Shown here: positions 13,400 through 25,187 of the stretch, in pieces
Numbering within the stretch: the first letter of the stretch is position 1
Layout of the letters: each line of letters opens with the position of its first letter
Origin: Zelopaecilomyces penicillatus
Lineage: Eukaryota > Ascomycota > Sordariomycetes > Hypocreales > Pseudodiploosporaceae
Length of the DNA: 64,000 bases
Assembly: GCA_005765155.1 (NCBI GenBank)
Contig: VCCP01000006.1
Coordinates: 1,562,501 to 1,626,500, forward strand
Reading direction: 5' to 3'
Made by a program: the position numbers and the translations under genes
The notes under the pieces: generated by a model
What the model was told of the DNA's origin: nothing
Database searches by the model: none
Seen by the model: only the letters and a program-made list of their open reading frames with translations

Positions 13400-14494
13400 A
13401 TGGCTGACGTTCCTCTGCAAGTCATCTCCGACAATGCGGCTTCGGAGCGCCGCATCACGCCCTCATGGACCATCAGCCAGCTTAGGGCGAAGCTGGAGCC
13501 CATCACCGGCATCCCCCCTTCGTCACAGAGACTCAGTCTGAAGACCTCGACGGGTTCGGGGAAAATTGCAATCGAGGCCGCTGATGAGGATAACGTCCAG
13601 CTGTTCAGCTTCCCCCTGGCGCCCTATGCAGAGCTGCATGTGAGTTACAGCCCCAGCTCGGTTTTGTTTTTCCGTTTTCATTTGTCCAGGGACACTGCAC
13701 CGGTCAACAAGGATGAAGCCTTTCTGCTATCCAACAGATGTGACCAAGATGTCTCAGTTGTTTTTGCATGGATTTCAAGGTACTCTGCACCAAAGGGAAT
13801 ATGGGTCACGAGCTTCGAACTACACCTCGCTTGCAAGTTTCGCGCAGCTCTAGCGTTTGAATGCTCGAAGCTCCCCATCTTTTCATGTCTGCCCTACCGC
13901 TGGCTTTGGCGGTGCCGTATGCAGGCGGTTGACTGGAGGGGGAGCAGGGAGCAGGAAGCAGGCAAGCAACAAAAATAACGAGGCTGACTTGATTTACGTT
14001 CGCAGGTCATCGACACACGTCCACCTTCAGCCCGGCCCAATTACACCGATACCTCTGGCGTTGAAAAGTATGTGATGCCTGAGGAAGAGTATGAGAAGAA
14101 GTCAGACTCAGTTCTGGCATGGAAGAAAGCCCAGAAACTTGGTCGATTTGACCCCGAAGCTCCTAGTCATGAAGAGGCTAGGTTGGCGAGCCTGAACGAG
14201 GAAGTCATCCAGCGTGGCATCGAGGTCGGGAAGAGGTGTCGTGTAGGCGGGGATGATACTCGACGCGGTGAGGTACGGTACGTTGGTGATGTCAAGGAGA
14301 TTCCCAATGGACAAGGGCTGTGGGTGGGGGTTCATCTCGATGAGCCTGTGGGAAAGAACGACGGCAGCATTGCAGGCACCCGCTACTGGGGAGAGCCATC
14401 TGAGCTCAAACATGGTGTGTTGGTCAGGCCGGAGAGGGTGGAGGTTGGCGATTATCCGGCACTGGATGACCTGGAGGACATGGAGGAGATCTAG
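13400..14494 (+). CDS. ALP11: Tubulin-folding cofactor B (CAP-Gly protein)
   Basis: A cytosolic chaperone that handles alpha-tubulin in the tubulin-folding pathway (TBCB/Alp11 family). Exons are 13400-13639 and 14006-14494, giving 242 residues, close to the usual family size. The N-terminal 80 residues form a ubiquitin-like domain. The C-terminal part carries a CAP-Gly domain with its signature GKNDGS, followed by GTRYWG, and the protein ends in an acidic tail (DLEDMEEI). In this family the acidic tail contacts tubulin. The ATG at 13400 sits in a good context (AAACATGGC). The single intron is 366 nt, several times longer than most in this window; its donor is GTGAGT and its acceptor CGCAG, and it joins AELH to VIDTRPP in phase 0. 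The identification is firm; the intron length is unusual but needed to join the frames. Confidence 0.93.
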
Positions 14495-15463
14495 ACCTGG
14501 CCCAACAAGATGGAGAACATACAGATATTACACCAAGGCCACTTTTACTTGACATTCAAGTGTACAAGTTGGCACTCCTTGGATCTGAGGTAAGTTGAGA
14601 TGTTCTCCAAGCCAGGAGTTTTTCAACGATATACCTAGCTTACAATGTGTGCCAGCTTCTTTGAACAGTCCATTTGGTCCTATTCACACCTATTCACAAC
14701 AGATTGACTAATATCACAAGACTTCACCGGTCACATGCAGGCCAGGGATAGCGGTATATTGTGAATGGTGCGATCCCATGCCATATCGGTGTTAACTTTC
14801 TTTGAAATGCATTTACACATAGCGCACTGCATATCACATCTCTACCCGGACGGGTATGCAAGATGATTCCGTGTGCCATCTGCAGGACCGACCCAATCCT
14901 GATTCCTGCCGCTGCCATCCATGCCATTTTGAGTCGCGAGGCGCAATATGTAGACCCATCTGATATCGCCTCCTCCCTGAAATGAAGTGCTGTTGCCTGC
15001 AGATCACCCCCGCCTCAAGTCTCGCATTACGTGCGTCCAACATCGTTGATGGGGTAATTACGCATAACGCCTCCTCTTGCGGGGGGAGGGGAACGGTAGT
15101 CTGTCAAGTCTCAATGCCGTGAAAAAAATGGCAAGTCCCGATCGGCAGAACATCTTCGATGCCGGCAGTGGAAACCCGAAGTCCTTCTCCGTAAGCTGGT
15201 GCCGTGGATTGGAATGTTTGTAGCATGCGGATATAGGCAAGCAAGGCAGATCTTGTTTATCGCTTTGAGATGGTGCATTTGCCTGAAATTTGTTCAAAAC
15301 AACAAGCGTTGTTTCAGCAGTTGGTTATTTAAGTAGTACTCATACTTGTTTTCCACACCCTTTTCATCATTGTCGTCGTCCATACTTACTTACTTACGGT
15401 GGCCACCTAAGCTTAAATCTGTTGCAAGCAAGAATAATGATGTGCGATGCAAAAAGAAATATT
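14495..15463. other. Intergenic: 3' end of the cofactor B gene to tRNA-Glu
   Basis: No gene is seen. It contains a two-copy 10-bp direct repeat (TATTCACACC and TATTCACAAC, 14681-14700), a TACT tetranucleotide tract near 15383-15397, and presumably the cofactor B 3' UTR. Confidence 0.6.
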
Positions 15464-15550
15464 CTCCGATACTGGGAATCGAACCCAGGGCTGCTCGGTG
15501 CTACAACCGTAGTTGAGAGCGAGCGATGTTAGCCACTACACCATATCGGA
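15464..15550 (-). tRNA. tRNA-Glu (anticodon CTC) with a 15-nt intron
   Basis: Read on the minus strand from 15550, the sequence folds as a cloverleaf. The 7-bp acceptor stem TCCGATA pairs with TATCGGA, with G as discriminator. The D-arm contains GGTGTAGTGGCTAAC (A box) and the T-arm contains GGTTCGATTCC (B box). The anticodon stem GCTCG/CGAGC encloses the loop CT-CTC-A. The anticodon CTC occupies 15515-15517 and reads GAG, hence Glu. Position 37 is followed by 15 extra bases (15499-15513) exactly where eukaryotic tRNA introns lie, after which the loop closes as CTCTCAC. The mature body is 72 nt plus the intron. Confidence 0.95.
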
Positions 15551-17393
15551 TATTTAAGCTGATGCTTAGTAGGTTGGACAGTTGGCTCGTTCTGAGCGAC
15601 TACGAGGCTCTCTGACAAACGTCAATTGGATCATTGAACTCGAGGATGAACTGTGTCTCCTGTTTGGCCTAATGATGCGAGTTGTGTTCTCTGCCCTTTG
15701 CTATGCTATTTATAGGGAATGAAAGTGTATTGTGGTACTTCTCTACGTGCTGGAATAGTTCCCTGCCATCGGGATGGACGTTGAAAATCGGCGCAGCTCA
15801 CAGCCTCTGTCCAGGTCGGATGGAAGTAAGGGGATCTTTCTCAAGAACCACTCCGAGAAGGAACATGGTAACAGGGATAATGCCACTTGGTAAAAATAAA
15901 AGAAGCCTCTATGAGTAGTTCGACATTTTCGGTACTGGATTCGGACCTTCATCTACAAGAGCGACTTGTGGACGAATGCATCAATGTGGGTTTGTATGCG
16001 TCGCAACTACTGATCTACATTTGCGAGTAATGTACCAATTTTGCCAATTCTATTCGCAGATAAAAGACAATAGGGTGACCCGATTAAAGTACTGGGAACT
16101 CCTTATTTTTTTGGTTTAACAAAAAGGTAACCGAGCCAAAGGAGATTATTCGGAGGTGCCAAGGTGATCCTGATCCAGAGCTTCGGATCCAGCGGACCTC
16201 AGCCTTTTGAGCTATGAACCATACCAAGACAGAATAGATATGGACGTCGTCATATTCAGATTACGGAAAGTTCGCATCCGAAGCTTGGAAGAGAGGGCTG
16301 TGTCCGGATATCTCTTGCGACAGATGTAGTATCAGAAAAATGCTGGGCCAGCGAGGGTGTTGCACTTGGCGGCAGCGCTCGTGACGCGGTTTTGGTAATG
16401 ACGTTTTTTTTTTTTGGGTGTTTGAACGAAATGGGCGAAGAATTTTGTGACGGATGGATAGCTGGCCTGCTGGGCATGGCTTGGCGATTTATCACTGCAT
16501 CGTTGGGAAGTCATGTTCCCAGGAGGAGAGGTTGAGGAGCCAAGAGGCCAAGAAGTCAAGGAGAGAGTGGATGAACGTTAGACTACGTCAAATCATATGG
16601 GATGCGACGGACGGAAACGGACAAAATCCGCTCAATTGAATGGGATTGTTTGAGGTTTTTTTTTTATTGTCTTTGGGATACGTACGAACAGACAAGGCAT
16701 TCAAACAGAGATCCAGCTGTTGCTGTTGGTACAATCATTGGCCGTGACCGTGATTCAGTGTTGGGGCGCGCCTTCAGCTCCCATTCATTAGCTTCCTTGG
16801 GCCAAGCCTCGGGTGGAGTCGAGACCCCATCGGAACTCTCCACTGCCGTCCCTCCGTGTGAGTTCTGACCTTCAAAGCGCCTGTTGCCCGCCTACCTTGC
16901 CCATCTATCTACAAACATAGTATCTCTCACACACCACATTCTGTCTCTCTCTGGTCTTGGTCAGCGACCTGCATCTGCACAATCAATCCCCGTTTTCTAC
17001 TTCCTTTGTTGGCCTGAATCGCCCGCTGCGGTCGTGGCATCCGCTGCTACCAACGCAAATGAGTCCTCCCTCGCATTGAGATGTGAACGACGTCGACGAC
17101 GCCGACACCCCATCACCGACGCCGCCGAAACGTCCCGTTTGTCGTTAGCCCGGATCTCGTGTGAGACGAAACGCTGCGCCTCCGAACAAAAGGCATCTTT
17201 GTTGTCAACTGCCCCGGCTCTCACCTCCAACTCGGAGGTTTATTGATCCATCATTTCTCATTTCTGCGGCTGGACCTCGGTTTTCTCAAAAAAAGAGACA
17301 CAAAAGTTATTTACGCGAAACAGGCTCCCAAGTTGGAGATTCGATAATTACCAACCTCATCCTCAACACCTCGATTGATCCACCCCTGAAACT
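15551..17393. other. Intergenic and 5' region of the RING gene
   Basis: No conserved protein is seen. A 120-codon frame at 16884-17246 lies directly upstream of the RING gene and ends about 150 bases before its ATG; its composition looks non-conserved, and it is more likely leader sequence with upstream AUGs than a gene. T runs occur near 16407 and 16655. The last 500 bases are pyrimidine-rich, as in many fungal promoters and leaders. Confidence 0.5.
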
Positions 17394-19051
17394 ATGGCTC
17401 GGATTGTGATAGCGCTCCTCGGGTTACTCGCCGCGTTCGCGTCCTGCCAGGATGGCACCGCATCGACGTCGGCTGAGAAGGATGTACCTCAGTGGGCTGC
17501 CAAAAATGGGATGCAGATGAATCTCTCGATTCCGGGAGGACAGTCTAGCCCACTGCAGTACACGGTCATCCCCCTCACGGAGAATCTGGGCCTGAATGAA
17601 TCGCAGCGCACACGTGGGGTTCGTTAAGATTCCGACTTGACGCAGGAAAGATCAAAAAATGTGCTGACTTTTGTATTCAAGATTGTTCGTATCGACGGCT
17701 TAGGAGTGGCAGCAGACGTGACGAACTATAATCAAATTACCGATCCCAAAGATGTCGCCTACCTCTCCTGCGACAAACCCAGCGACGACTCCTTCATCAC
17801 ACCGAATAAAATGCTCAATGAGCTCATGGCGGTCCGACCCAAGGCCATTGTACTATATTCCATGGTCAATAATTGGTGCTCCCTTGACGATGGCGGATCG
17901 CCACTTCCTTACACGAGCATCTTATCAATGGCTGATGCCGCCGAAGCAGCACAAGCTCTGGGCTATTTGAACGCTACTCATAATGGGCGGGTGATAAACG
18001 TTTCCATTACTGGAAATACTACAGATGACAATCCCGAGGGATCTACTGGCGGCCGCAAGAACAACTCTGCAGTCGCTATGAGTATCTTGTATAGCATTAC
18101 GGGTCTCATAACATTGCTCTTCTTGATTATCATCGCCACTGGTGCTGTCAGAGCGCATCGTTATCCGGAACGATACGGGCCCCGCAGTGCATTCGGTGGA
18201 CGACCCCGGCAAAGCCGCGCAAAAGGTCTGGCTCGTGCAGTTCTCGAAACTCTTCCCATTGTCAAGTTTAGCAACCCGCAGCCTCAAAAACCGGATCCCG
18301 AGCTTGAGTTGGAACCGGCTACCACCGCCAATGGGGATGTCGCAGCTCGGGAAGCTGGCGTTGATCTGAATCCCGAGGGGAATGGGCAACCCCAGGTAGC
18401 AGCAGGCGCCGACGGTAGTGGCAAAGATGTGGCGATTCCAGATGCGCATTCTCAAGCCACCCGTGAGCTTAGCACAAGCGACGACATGGCTGGACGTCTG
18501 GGATGCTCCATTTGTACGGAGGACTTCAAGGTTGGCGAAGATATGAGAGTTCTGCCGTGCAGACACCAATTCCATCCCAACTGCATTGACCCATGGCTCA
18601 TTAATGTGTCTGGAACATGTCCATTGTGGTAAGTTCGGCTGAATCACGCCTCTACGAAATTCCTAACAAATATTACTACATGATACTAATGTTTCTTGCA
18701 ACTAGCCGGCTCGACCTTCGCCCGGATCAAGATGGCATTGGTGGGAGTTCCATGCCCGAAGAGAGATCAACACTGCCCCCGCCATTGGCATTGGAAACAG
18801 ACGATGCCGAAGCTGCATCCACCACACATCGTAGTCGTTTTACGCGTATCTTTGATGTCAACAGACTACGGCAAGCCTCGGCGGAAGAACAGATGGAGGC
18901 TCTTCGTCATATGCGAGCAACGAGAACCGAAACAGACGCCCATGAGGCTGATGGAGAGGAAAGGCATCAAGGGGCTCGTCTAGCTGCAAAGCTGAAAGAC
19001 AAATTCAGGATTCGCACAAGGGCTCGGTCTCCAGAAGGCCGAGACTGCTGA
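17394..19051 (+). CDS. Transmembrane RING-H2 E3 ubiquitin ligase (PA-TM-RING type)
   Basis: A membrane-anchored ubiquitin ligase. Exons are 17394-17618, 17682-18628 and 18706-19051, giving 505 residues. The order of parts is a signal peptide (MARIVIALLGLLAAFASC), a luminal region with several N-glycosylation motifs and a protease-associated-like fold around residues 75-180, one transmembrane helix at about 203-229, a basic and disordered cytoplasmic stretch, and a RING-H2 finger. The finger has C350, C353, C368, H370, H373, C376, C388 and C391; the last cysteine is created by the second splice junction (CPL-C). The C-terminal tail is charged. This is the GRAIL/RNF13 layout, whose members act on endosomes, vacuole or Golgi. 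The first donor is the weak GTTCGT, but its frame and a good branch site (GTGCTGACTT) support it. Substrates cannot be inferred. Confidence 0.87.
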
Positions 19052-22000
19052 AACTCATAAAAAAAGGGATGGCTATCCCACTTAGCTTGCGCTGCCAATA
19101 TTTACTTTATTGAGGACCGACTGAGGTCAAATCGAAATTACATTTGTGTAACGGTGGAGATCCGGACAGGGCTCGATGAGGGCTGTTGAGTTGACCAGGA
19201 AGATATGGTATGGATGTTGAATTTATTGGTCCTGTGGCGTTTTTGGGGGAACACACTTTTGATGATGTATGAGCATTTCTGCAGGGTCGCACGGCGTTCT
19301 GGTGGCCTTGAAATAGGGTCGAGCTGAATCTCTGATCAATATGTTTTTTTATTTCTTTTTTTATTCTCTTCCTGGCAAGGGACAAACAAATGAAAAGCTT
19401 GTGAGCTTGGCACCATTGTATGTGTGTGTGTGTGTGTGTGTGTCACACTGATTGGGTGGCTCAAACACGATGAACCAGTCGGTTTGGGGATTTGGAAGAG
19501 GGGGACGGGCTGAAAAAGCTTGTGTGGTTCCCGGGCGGCTCGTCTGTTTAGACTGAAATAGGCCGTCAATACAGCCCCAATGCTGTTTCGCTACTGAAGC
19601 ATGTTGAGCCGGTGTCGAGTAAAAATAATTGTTGTTCATTGTATAACCCTGCGCTTGACATGGAATGAGAAGCCGAGGCCTTCCCCCTTTCCATCTCGTG
19701 TTGCCGATTTTGTCTCACCTACTCACCTCTATTTATTGGGCTTGGACTTTGTGTGAATGGGGGAGGGTTATTGTTACGCCAAGTTTTGTGCTACCCAGCC
19801 GAAGATTGCATTTTTATTCAATTTTTTTCTATTTTTGAGACAAGACTTATGATGATGATGATGTGTGTAAATAGGGTAGACAGAGAGGTATTAGGGCCTG
19901 CGTCATTCATGGGCGTTGCGAGAGAGAGAAAACCCACGGCTCTATCCGTTTCTCGTTGCAGCCACGTTTGTCTGCTTTTCCCCTCTTGATAAGGTTACTA
20001 TAGTCATGGATTCCTTTTTTTTTCCTTTTTTTTTTCGGTCGACTCATATAGCTCCTTGGGGAAGCGATAAGAGCGCCAGCAGCCGCAATATGTTTGGAGT
20101 AGAACATATTGTGGCACCCAGACTATTGAAGCCTTTCAGCCCAGAAATAATGGAGTGGTGGGGGGGACCTCTCCCAGCCCAAACTGCATAATTATGTTCA
20201 TCTTTTTACTCTGATGGTTCATTGAGTTTCGTCTCTCAATCTTTTCCCATACTGAGTTTCTCTCTTTTGTCTGGATGTGTAGACTTTACTTCATAGCCGG
20301 TTCGTGGTCACTATCATGTGTAAATATTATCTTGGAACACCAATCCAATACCCGCTAAGCTGCGCTTTTTTATTTTTATTGAGGGACAAAAACCTATGCA
20401 GAAGAATAGTGAGACGAGGCTAAAGAAAGTGAGAGATGAGGAGGACGTATTAAAAAAGAAAAGAAAGATTGGTCTAGGTTATATAAGCTACCTCTATATA
20501 TATAACTTGCATGTGACTGGGCCGCCGCTTCGATAGACACCGACGGCCTTTTCCAGAAATTAATTGACTGACCCTTATTTCTGGTTTTGTGATGAGTGAT
20601 GAGAGCAACCAGATATAGGCAGGTAGTCAGCAGGGGCAAAAACAGGTAAGGTAGTGGGTGATGACATTCCCACTTTCACTATGTTTACTTCTTTCAGTCC
20701 TTTCCTTTTAAAACCCCTCGTGGATGGAACGAAGCTATTGAGGAGAATTGATGAACACCAAAATGACAAACTAATATGTTCATTCTCACCAATCCACTAA
20801 TGATAGTCTCGACAATTTTGAACCCATGCCTGACTCAATTATTGTATGACGACTCACCTTTCTGAAGCTTTGCTACTTTTTGCTTTCTTTTTCTTTCCTT
20901 CTCCTCCCCTTGCTCATATCCACGCGAGCATTTTCTCCAGCATCGTTAGCTAGCTAAAAACCCACGAGGCAGAGGGGATTCCTTAGCTGAACCAATAGCT
21001 AGCCGAACCACATGGCATTACCTTCAAACCCACCCAGGCTTTGAAGCTTTTCTGATCACCGTTCTTCCCCCCTCTCTCTCCCAGCCAAACTCTGCCGTTT
21101 CCTTGTTTCGGCTGTCGTCTTCTTTAGTTTATGCCTACTTTGTCATCCACATCACATCACATCCGTTTAGATCCGTCTCCGCTTCCGCCTCTCCCTCCTG
21201 TCACTTGTCAGCCCTTTTCCCTTTCACTCTCAACCACGCCTTTCTGTCTGAATCCTGCATATGAAAGCGGCGAAGGCTGAGAGGCTGGCCCTTCGTCAGC
21301 CCCCCCCTCCTATAGCGTTTTGCGGCTCGTTGTACAAACGTTGGACTGTGGCTTTCAAGCAAGGGTCATTCATTGCTCGAGAGGAGGGAAGAGGGGGGGG
21401 GGGCATTCGCTCCGGGTGCTGAAAAGCTGCACGAACCGGCATCATCCTGCCTCTATTAGGCGAGGGTTCATGTAATAGATGCGCAGAATCTCCCGGACTT
21501 TTATGATCGCTGTAACCCTCATCCATTCTCCATCTTCTCCCCCCTGCAGGTTGTGAGAGGTACTGGCAATCTCTGCTCTCCTTGGTTTGGCCTCTCTCAT
21601 CCGGATGAGAACCAATAACGATAAATAAAAAACAAAAGGGCCCCCTCGTGTGTGTAAGTATGCACTTATTAGTAGAAAGTTGCCGTCCGTCCTCCCACAC
21701 CATTCCAACGCCCCCCCCCGTAGCCTAAGCCCTCTTTTTTTTTTTTTTGGTTCCTCTTTATATTGGCCGGCTACACCATATAGACCAGCCAGCTACCTAT
21801 CACATTCCTCTAGCTTGACAAAAGATAAACTTGGCTTTTTACCCGGCTAAAGATGGCGCAAAGCGGAAGGTAGAGGAGGCATCCGCGACGGACACTAGAT
21901 ATACTCCCGCTCTTGCTTGGGTGGCGACTCCCTCTGCGAACCGAGCACGAGACTCTATCGATATTTTTGCTTTTGACGGCCATACAAGGGACGGATGGAC

Positions 22001-22464
22001 GAGGCCTACCTGCTTTGACTTAGTACCTACCTACTATTTTATTTGTTAATTTCTATGTCAAACGGCTAAACCTACCTACCCTCCTAATTGGCCAACCACA
22101 GTTCCTTTGCCTGCCCGACCCTGGCCTGTCATCGACCAAAGCCAAGAGAGAAGGGTTCCTGTATATCCAGATGACATCGGATTCAAAAAACGCATATAGC
22201 ACCAACACTGCCTTGTTTCCCTTGACTTCTTCCCATCTTGCCCTCCTCCTGCTTTTCTTTTTAATATCTTCGTCTCGTCTCCTACCTTCACTTCTCCTCT
22301 TCCGGCTCTCCTCACCCACCCTCCTCTCTCTTTCCGGAATTCCTAAAAGGTCGAACTCTCCGTGCTACTTACGTTTTCTTGGGACAGTCAACACTCCTGC
22401 TTCCCCGGATTTTGCTAGGAAATAATAGGCTACCTGTTACAAAAAGGGGGGAAATAACGCTATC
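19052..22464. other. 3.4-kb intergenic region with simple repeats
   Basis: No gene is seen on either strand. It holds a TG dinucleotide tract (19421-19443), T runs near 20010-20036 and 21735-21748, a G run near 21393-21403, a strongly pyrimidine-rich block at about 20870-21250 and TACC tracts near 22026 and 22071. The last kilobase is probably the promoter and leader of the downstream membrane-protein gene. Confidence 0.6.
19421..19443. repeat. TG dinucleotide microsatellite
   Basis: About 11 uninterrupted TG units, 370 bases beyond the RING stop codon and probably outside its mature mRNA. Confidence 0.95.
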
Positions 22465-24296
22465 ATGGCTCCCGCTATAAAGACAAGAGGTGGCATAAAC
22501 GTGCCGCTCCCGGGGGAGATTGTTAGTGTCATGCTATCTCTGGCCGCGGCAACAATTCTTACACTCTTTCTAAGTGAGACAAAGCCCATGCCCCTCTGCT
22601 ATTGTACTTTATCTGGTTCAAAAAGGGTTACTGACGGATTGTTTTTGTGTTGTGCAGCTCAAAGAGCACTTGCGATCAGGTCATGGAGGCGGACACCCTA
22701 TGTGGTTTGGTGTAAGTGGCATCACAATGGCTTCACAGTTTATGCAAAATACTGACGTGAGTTGTCCGGCTGTGATAGTGGTATTTGCGGCCTACATCGA
22801 CTCCTACTTGTTCGTATTTGCCACAGCGATCTTGCAACACTCGCTCGGTGTCAACACCAGTTTGGCCATATGCGAATCCGCCATCATTCTCTGCCTCGTG
22901 TTTTACGTCAGTACCAAGGTAAGACTTAGACAGCTACAAAACTATGTCAAGCTAAATGTTCTTTTACTAATTGGGAAACAGGTGGTCAGTAATAGCTACA
23001 TGAGCTTTGAGTTTAGTCATACATGTATTAACCCACGTCCCAATCTAGTTCATCTATTTGTTTCTTGTTGAGAAAGCCGTGAGTTATTTTGTCCTTCCCA
23101 TACTCATACCACCACTCTAATCTTGGCTTTAGTATATTATTCGTGGCACAAAGAAGCCGAGACTCAAGTCCAAACTCTACCTGGTCAATTCATTCGGCAT
23201 GCTTGGCATTTATGTCGCGGTAGTCATTCTGAATTTCATCTTGTTAGTGTCCCACACATTGCGAGGTTGAATAATGAAAGCACTTGCGCTGACACTTTCA
23301 ATAGCCGTATAATGAGAATGGAAAATGGGCAATGCATCATTGGCATGCGAAGCATTGCCATGATTCCTCTCATCTCCTTCGACACAGTGGTTAATGTTTA
23401 TCTCACCATTTTGTTCCTCATTCCTCTCAAGAGTACGTTGACCCGACCGTGTCATTTTAATGTGATCCTAGAGAGTGGAATTCTGAAATATAATGGGACT
23501 GTGTGACTGACTTGACTAAAAGATCTCTACTCTTACAAAAACACATCACAAACCAAAGCGAACCTTCGCCTTCGTACGATAGCATTCCGAACTTTTATCG
23601 GCTCTGTGTGCACTCTCATCAGCAGCATAGTGTAAGATAACTCACGAATGAGCTGGTGATCAATTTGAACGCCTCCTTGCTAACTAAACACATAGCAATC
23701 TATCCGTTCTCATGGCTCTTAATGGAGAGCCAGGTTGGGTGTGTCTAATGTGCTGTAACAGCGATAGTATGTCTCCCCTCACACTTCATCTCCTATTTGT
23801 TACGCTGACACCCTTGTCTTCAGTTCTCTTTTCTGCTGTAGTTGTCCAATGGATCACGTCCAGAGATAACGCTGCAACAGCAGGCACAACATCTTCACAT
23901 GGCGGCGGTGGAGGCGGCGGAGGCCACGCCAGCCACGGTCGAGCCCGCTCAATGTCCACGAGCGACTTCGACCCGAACCCAATTTCACTTGTAACAACAG
24001 CCCGGGGCTCCAACGGCACGGATGTCGACAGTAAAGATAACGACGGCGATGACCATTCTGAAGCCGTCCTCAAAGGATCCGACCCCGGTGGTGTTATTGT
24101 TACCACTACCATCGAGCACGAGATCAACCCCCGTGGGTACCGAACACATCCATCGACGCCTAAATCCCTCGCTCCTACGTATGGCTATAAAGGGCCCGTC
24201 GGGTCCGAGATGACACCGGCGGACGTAAGGGAGGATGCTCCTCCACGGACAAGGATCACAGGGGGGTTTGGGGGTAGAACGAGGACAATATCATGA
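22465..24296 (+). CDS. Conserved fungal multispanning membrane protein, nine exons including a 3-nt exon
   Basis: A predicted integral membrane protein of 413 residues from exons 22465-22521, 22658-22918, 22982-22984, 23049-23078, 23133-23242, 23305-23432, 23523-23631, 23696-23766 and 23824-24296. Every join keeps frame. About seven hydrophobic segments are visible, for example AVIVVFAAYIDSYLFVFA, FIYLFLVEKA, MLGIYVAVVILNFIF, VVNVYLTILFLIPL and VLFSAVVVQW. The order resembles a seven-helix protein with a short N-terminus and a long polar C-tail containing a Gly run (residues after SSHGGG). Hallmark strings are GQCIIGMRSIAMIPLISFD and GEPGWVCLMCCNSD. I recognise this as a widespread filamentous-fungal family without an assigned role; a receptor-like function is possible but unproven. 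The exon of only three bases (one Val codon) is inferred from frame and splice motifs. ATG 22465 gives MAPAIKTRGG; donors GTTAGT at 22522 and 23243 are non-standard at position +3. Confidence 0.8.
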
Positions 24297-25187
24297 TGAA
24301 ATGGAGAAACGGTTAATCACAGCTGTATAATTTCTTTTCGTTAAGAAGCGGTTTTCTTTGAGACACAGCACCCGAAATGACGGAATTTGGACCTGTTCAA
24401 AATCGGTTGCCGTCCTCCAACAGTAGCTTATCTTTGGACTCCAGCGACTTGGATTCTAGTGGACGTTTACAATTCTGAAAGGGAATTTGGACATGGATGG
24501 GGGGAAGCAAACAGTAATTGTACATTAACATTGGATCCCTTTTCTGGCGCACACTGTGTGTGCTGTTAATTCTGTTCAAAACAATGTTGGTCTATTAGCA
24601 AGCTCATTTAAAATATAATTATTCATTTTGTCAAATCATAAAATCATCACGATGTAAACAGATGATGGCCTGGGAAATGAACATAATTGTACTGTCATCA
24701 AACGAGTGATACTTTCATTGCGTCGTTGTAGCTCGTAGATCTATGTAAACCGGTCCCCATTGCCTAGCATCTTGTGCCTTATGTTTTCTCTATACAGATC
24801 GTAGCTCGAATGAGATTGAAATGAATAAAGAATACACAAAGACGAATTGGAAACAGCTGAAGCAAGGAGACACTCAGGCACAAAGCAGACCATGCTCCCA
24901 TCTCTGTAGAATCAATGACCCCGGGTTAAGGAATCAATGATCCACTAGAGTCGAGAACAACATGCCAGGAATATATGTACACAGATGAAAGAAAAATTGT
25001 GAGTGCGCCTTTCCTGATCCTTTTTTTGATCTTGACCAAATGATACCATAGAACCCTCCCAAAAATTGAAAATGAAGAAGAAAAAAAAGTTGGTGGGAAT
25101 ACCCTACCGAGTGTACAAGAAGTGAAAAAAAAAAAAAGTTCAACCTATGCAATATGCAAGCTGCACTGCACCGGTGGTTGTGCCCAT
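24297..25187. other. Convergent 3' intergenic region
   Basis: This lies between the stop of the membrane-protein gene (plus) and the stop of the GH128 gene (minus). No gene is seen. It is AT-rich with A runs near 25080 and 25124, consistent with two converging 3' UTRs. Confidence 0.6.

Noticed and set aside
16130..16240. Possible second tRNA (minus strand, ATAGCTCAAAAGGCTGAGG)
   Set aside because: An A-box-like start is present, but there is no proper T-loop, acceptor pairing or anticodon stem.
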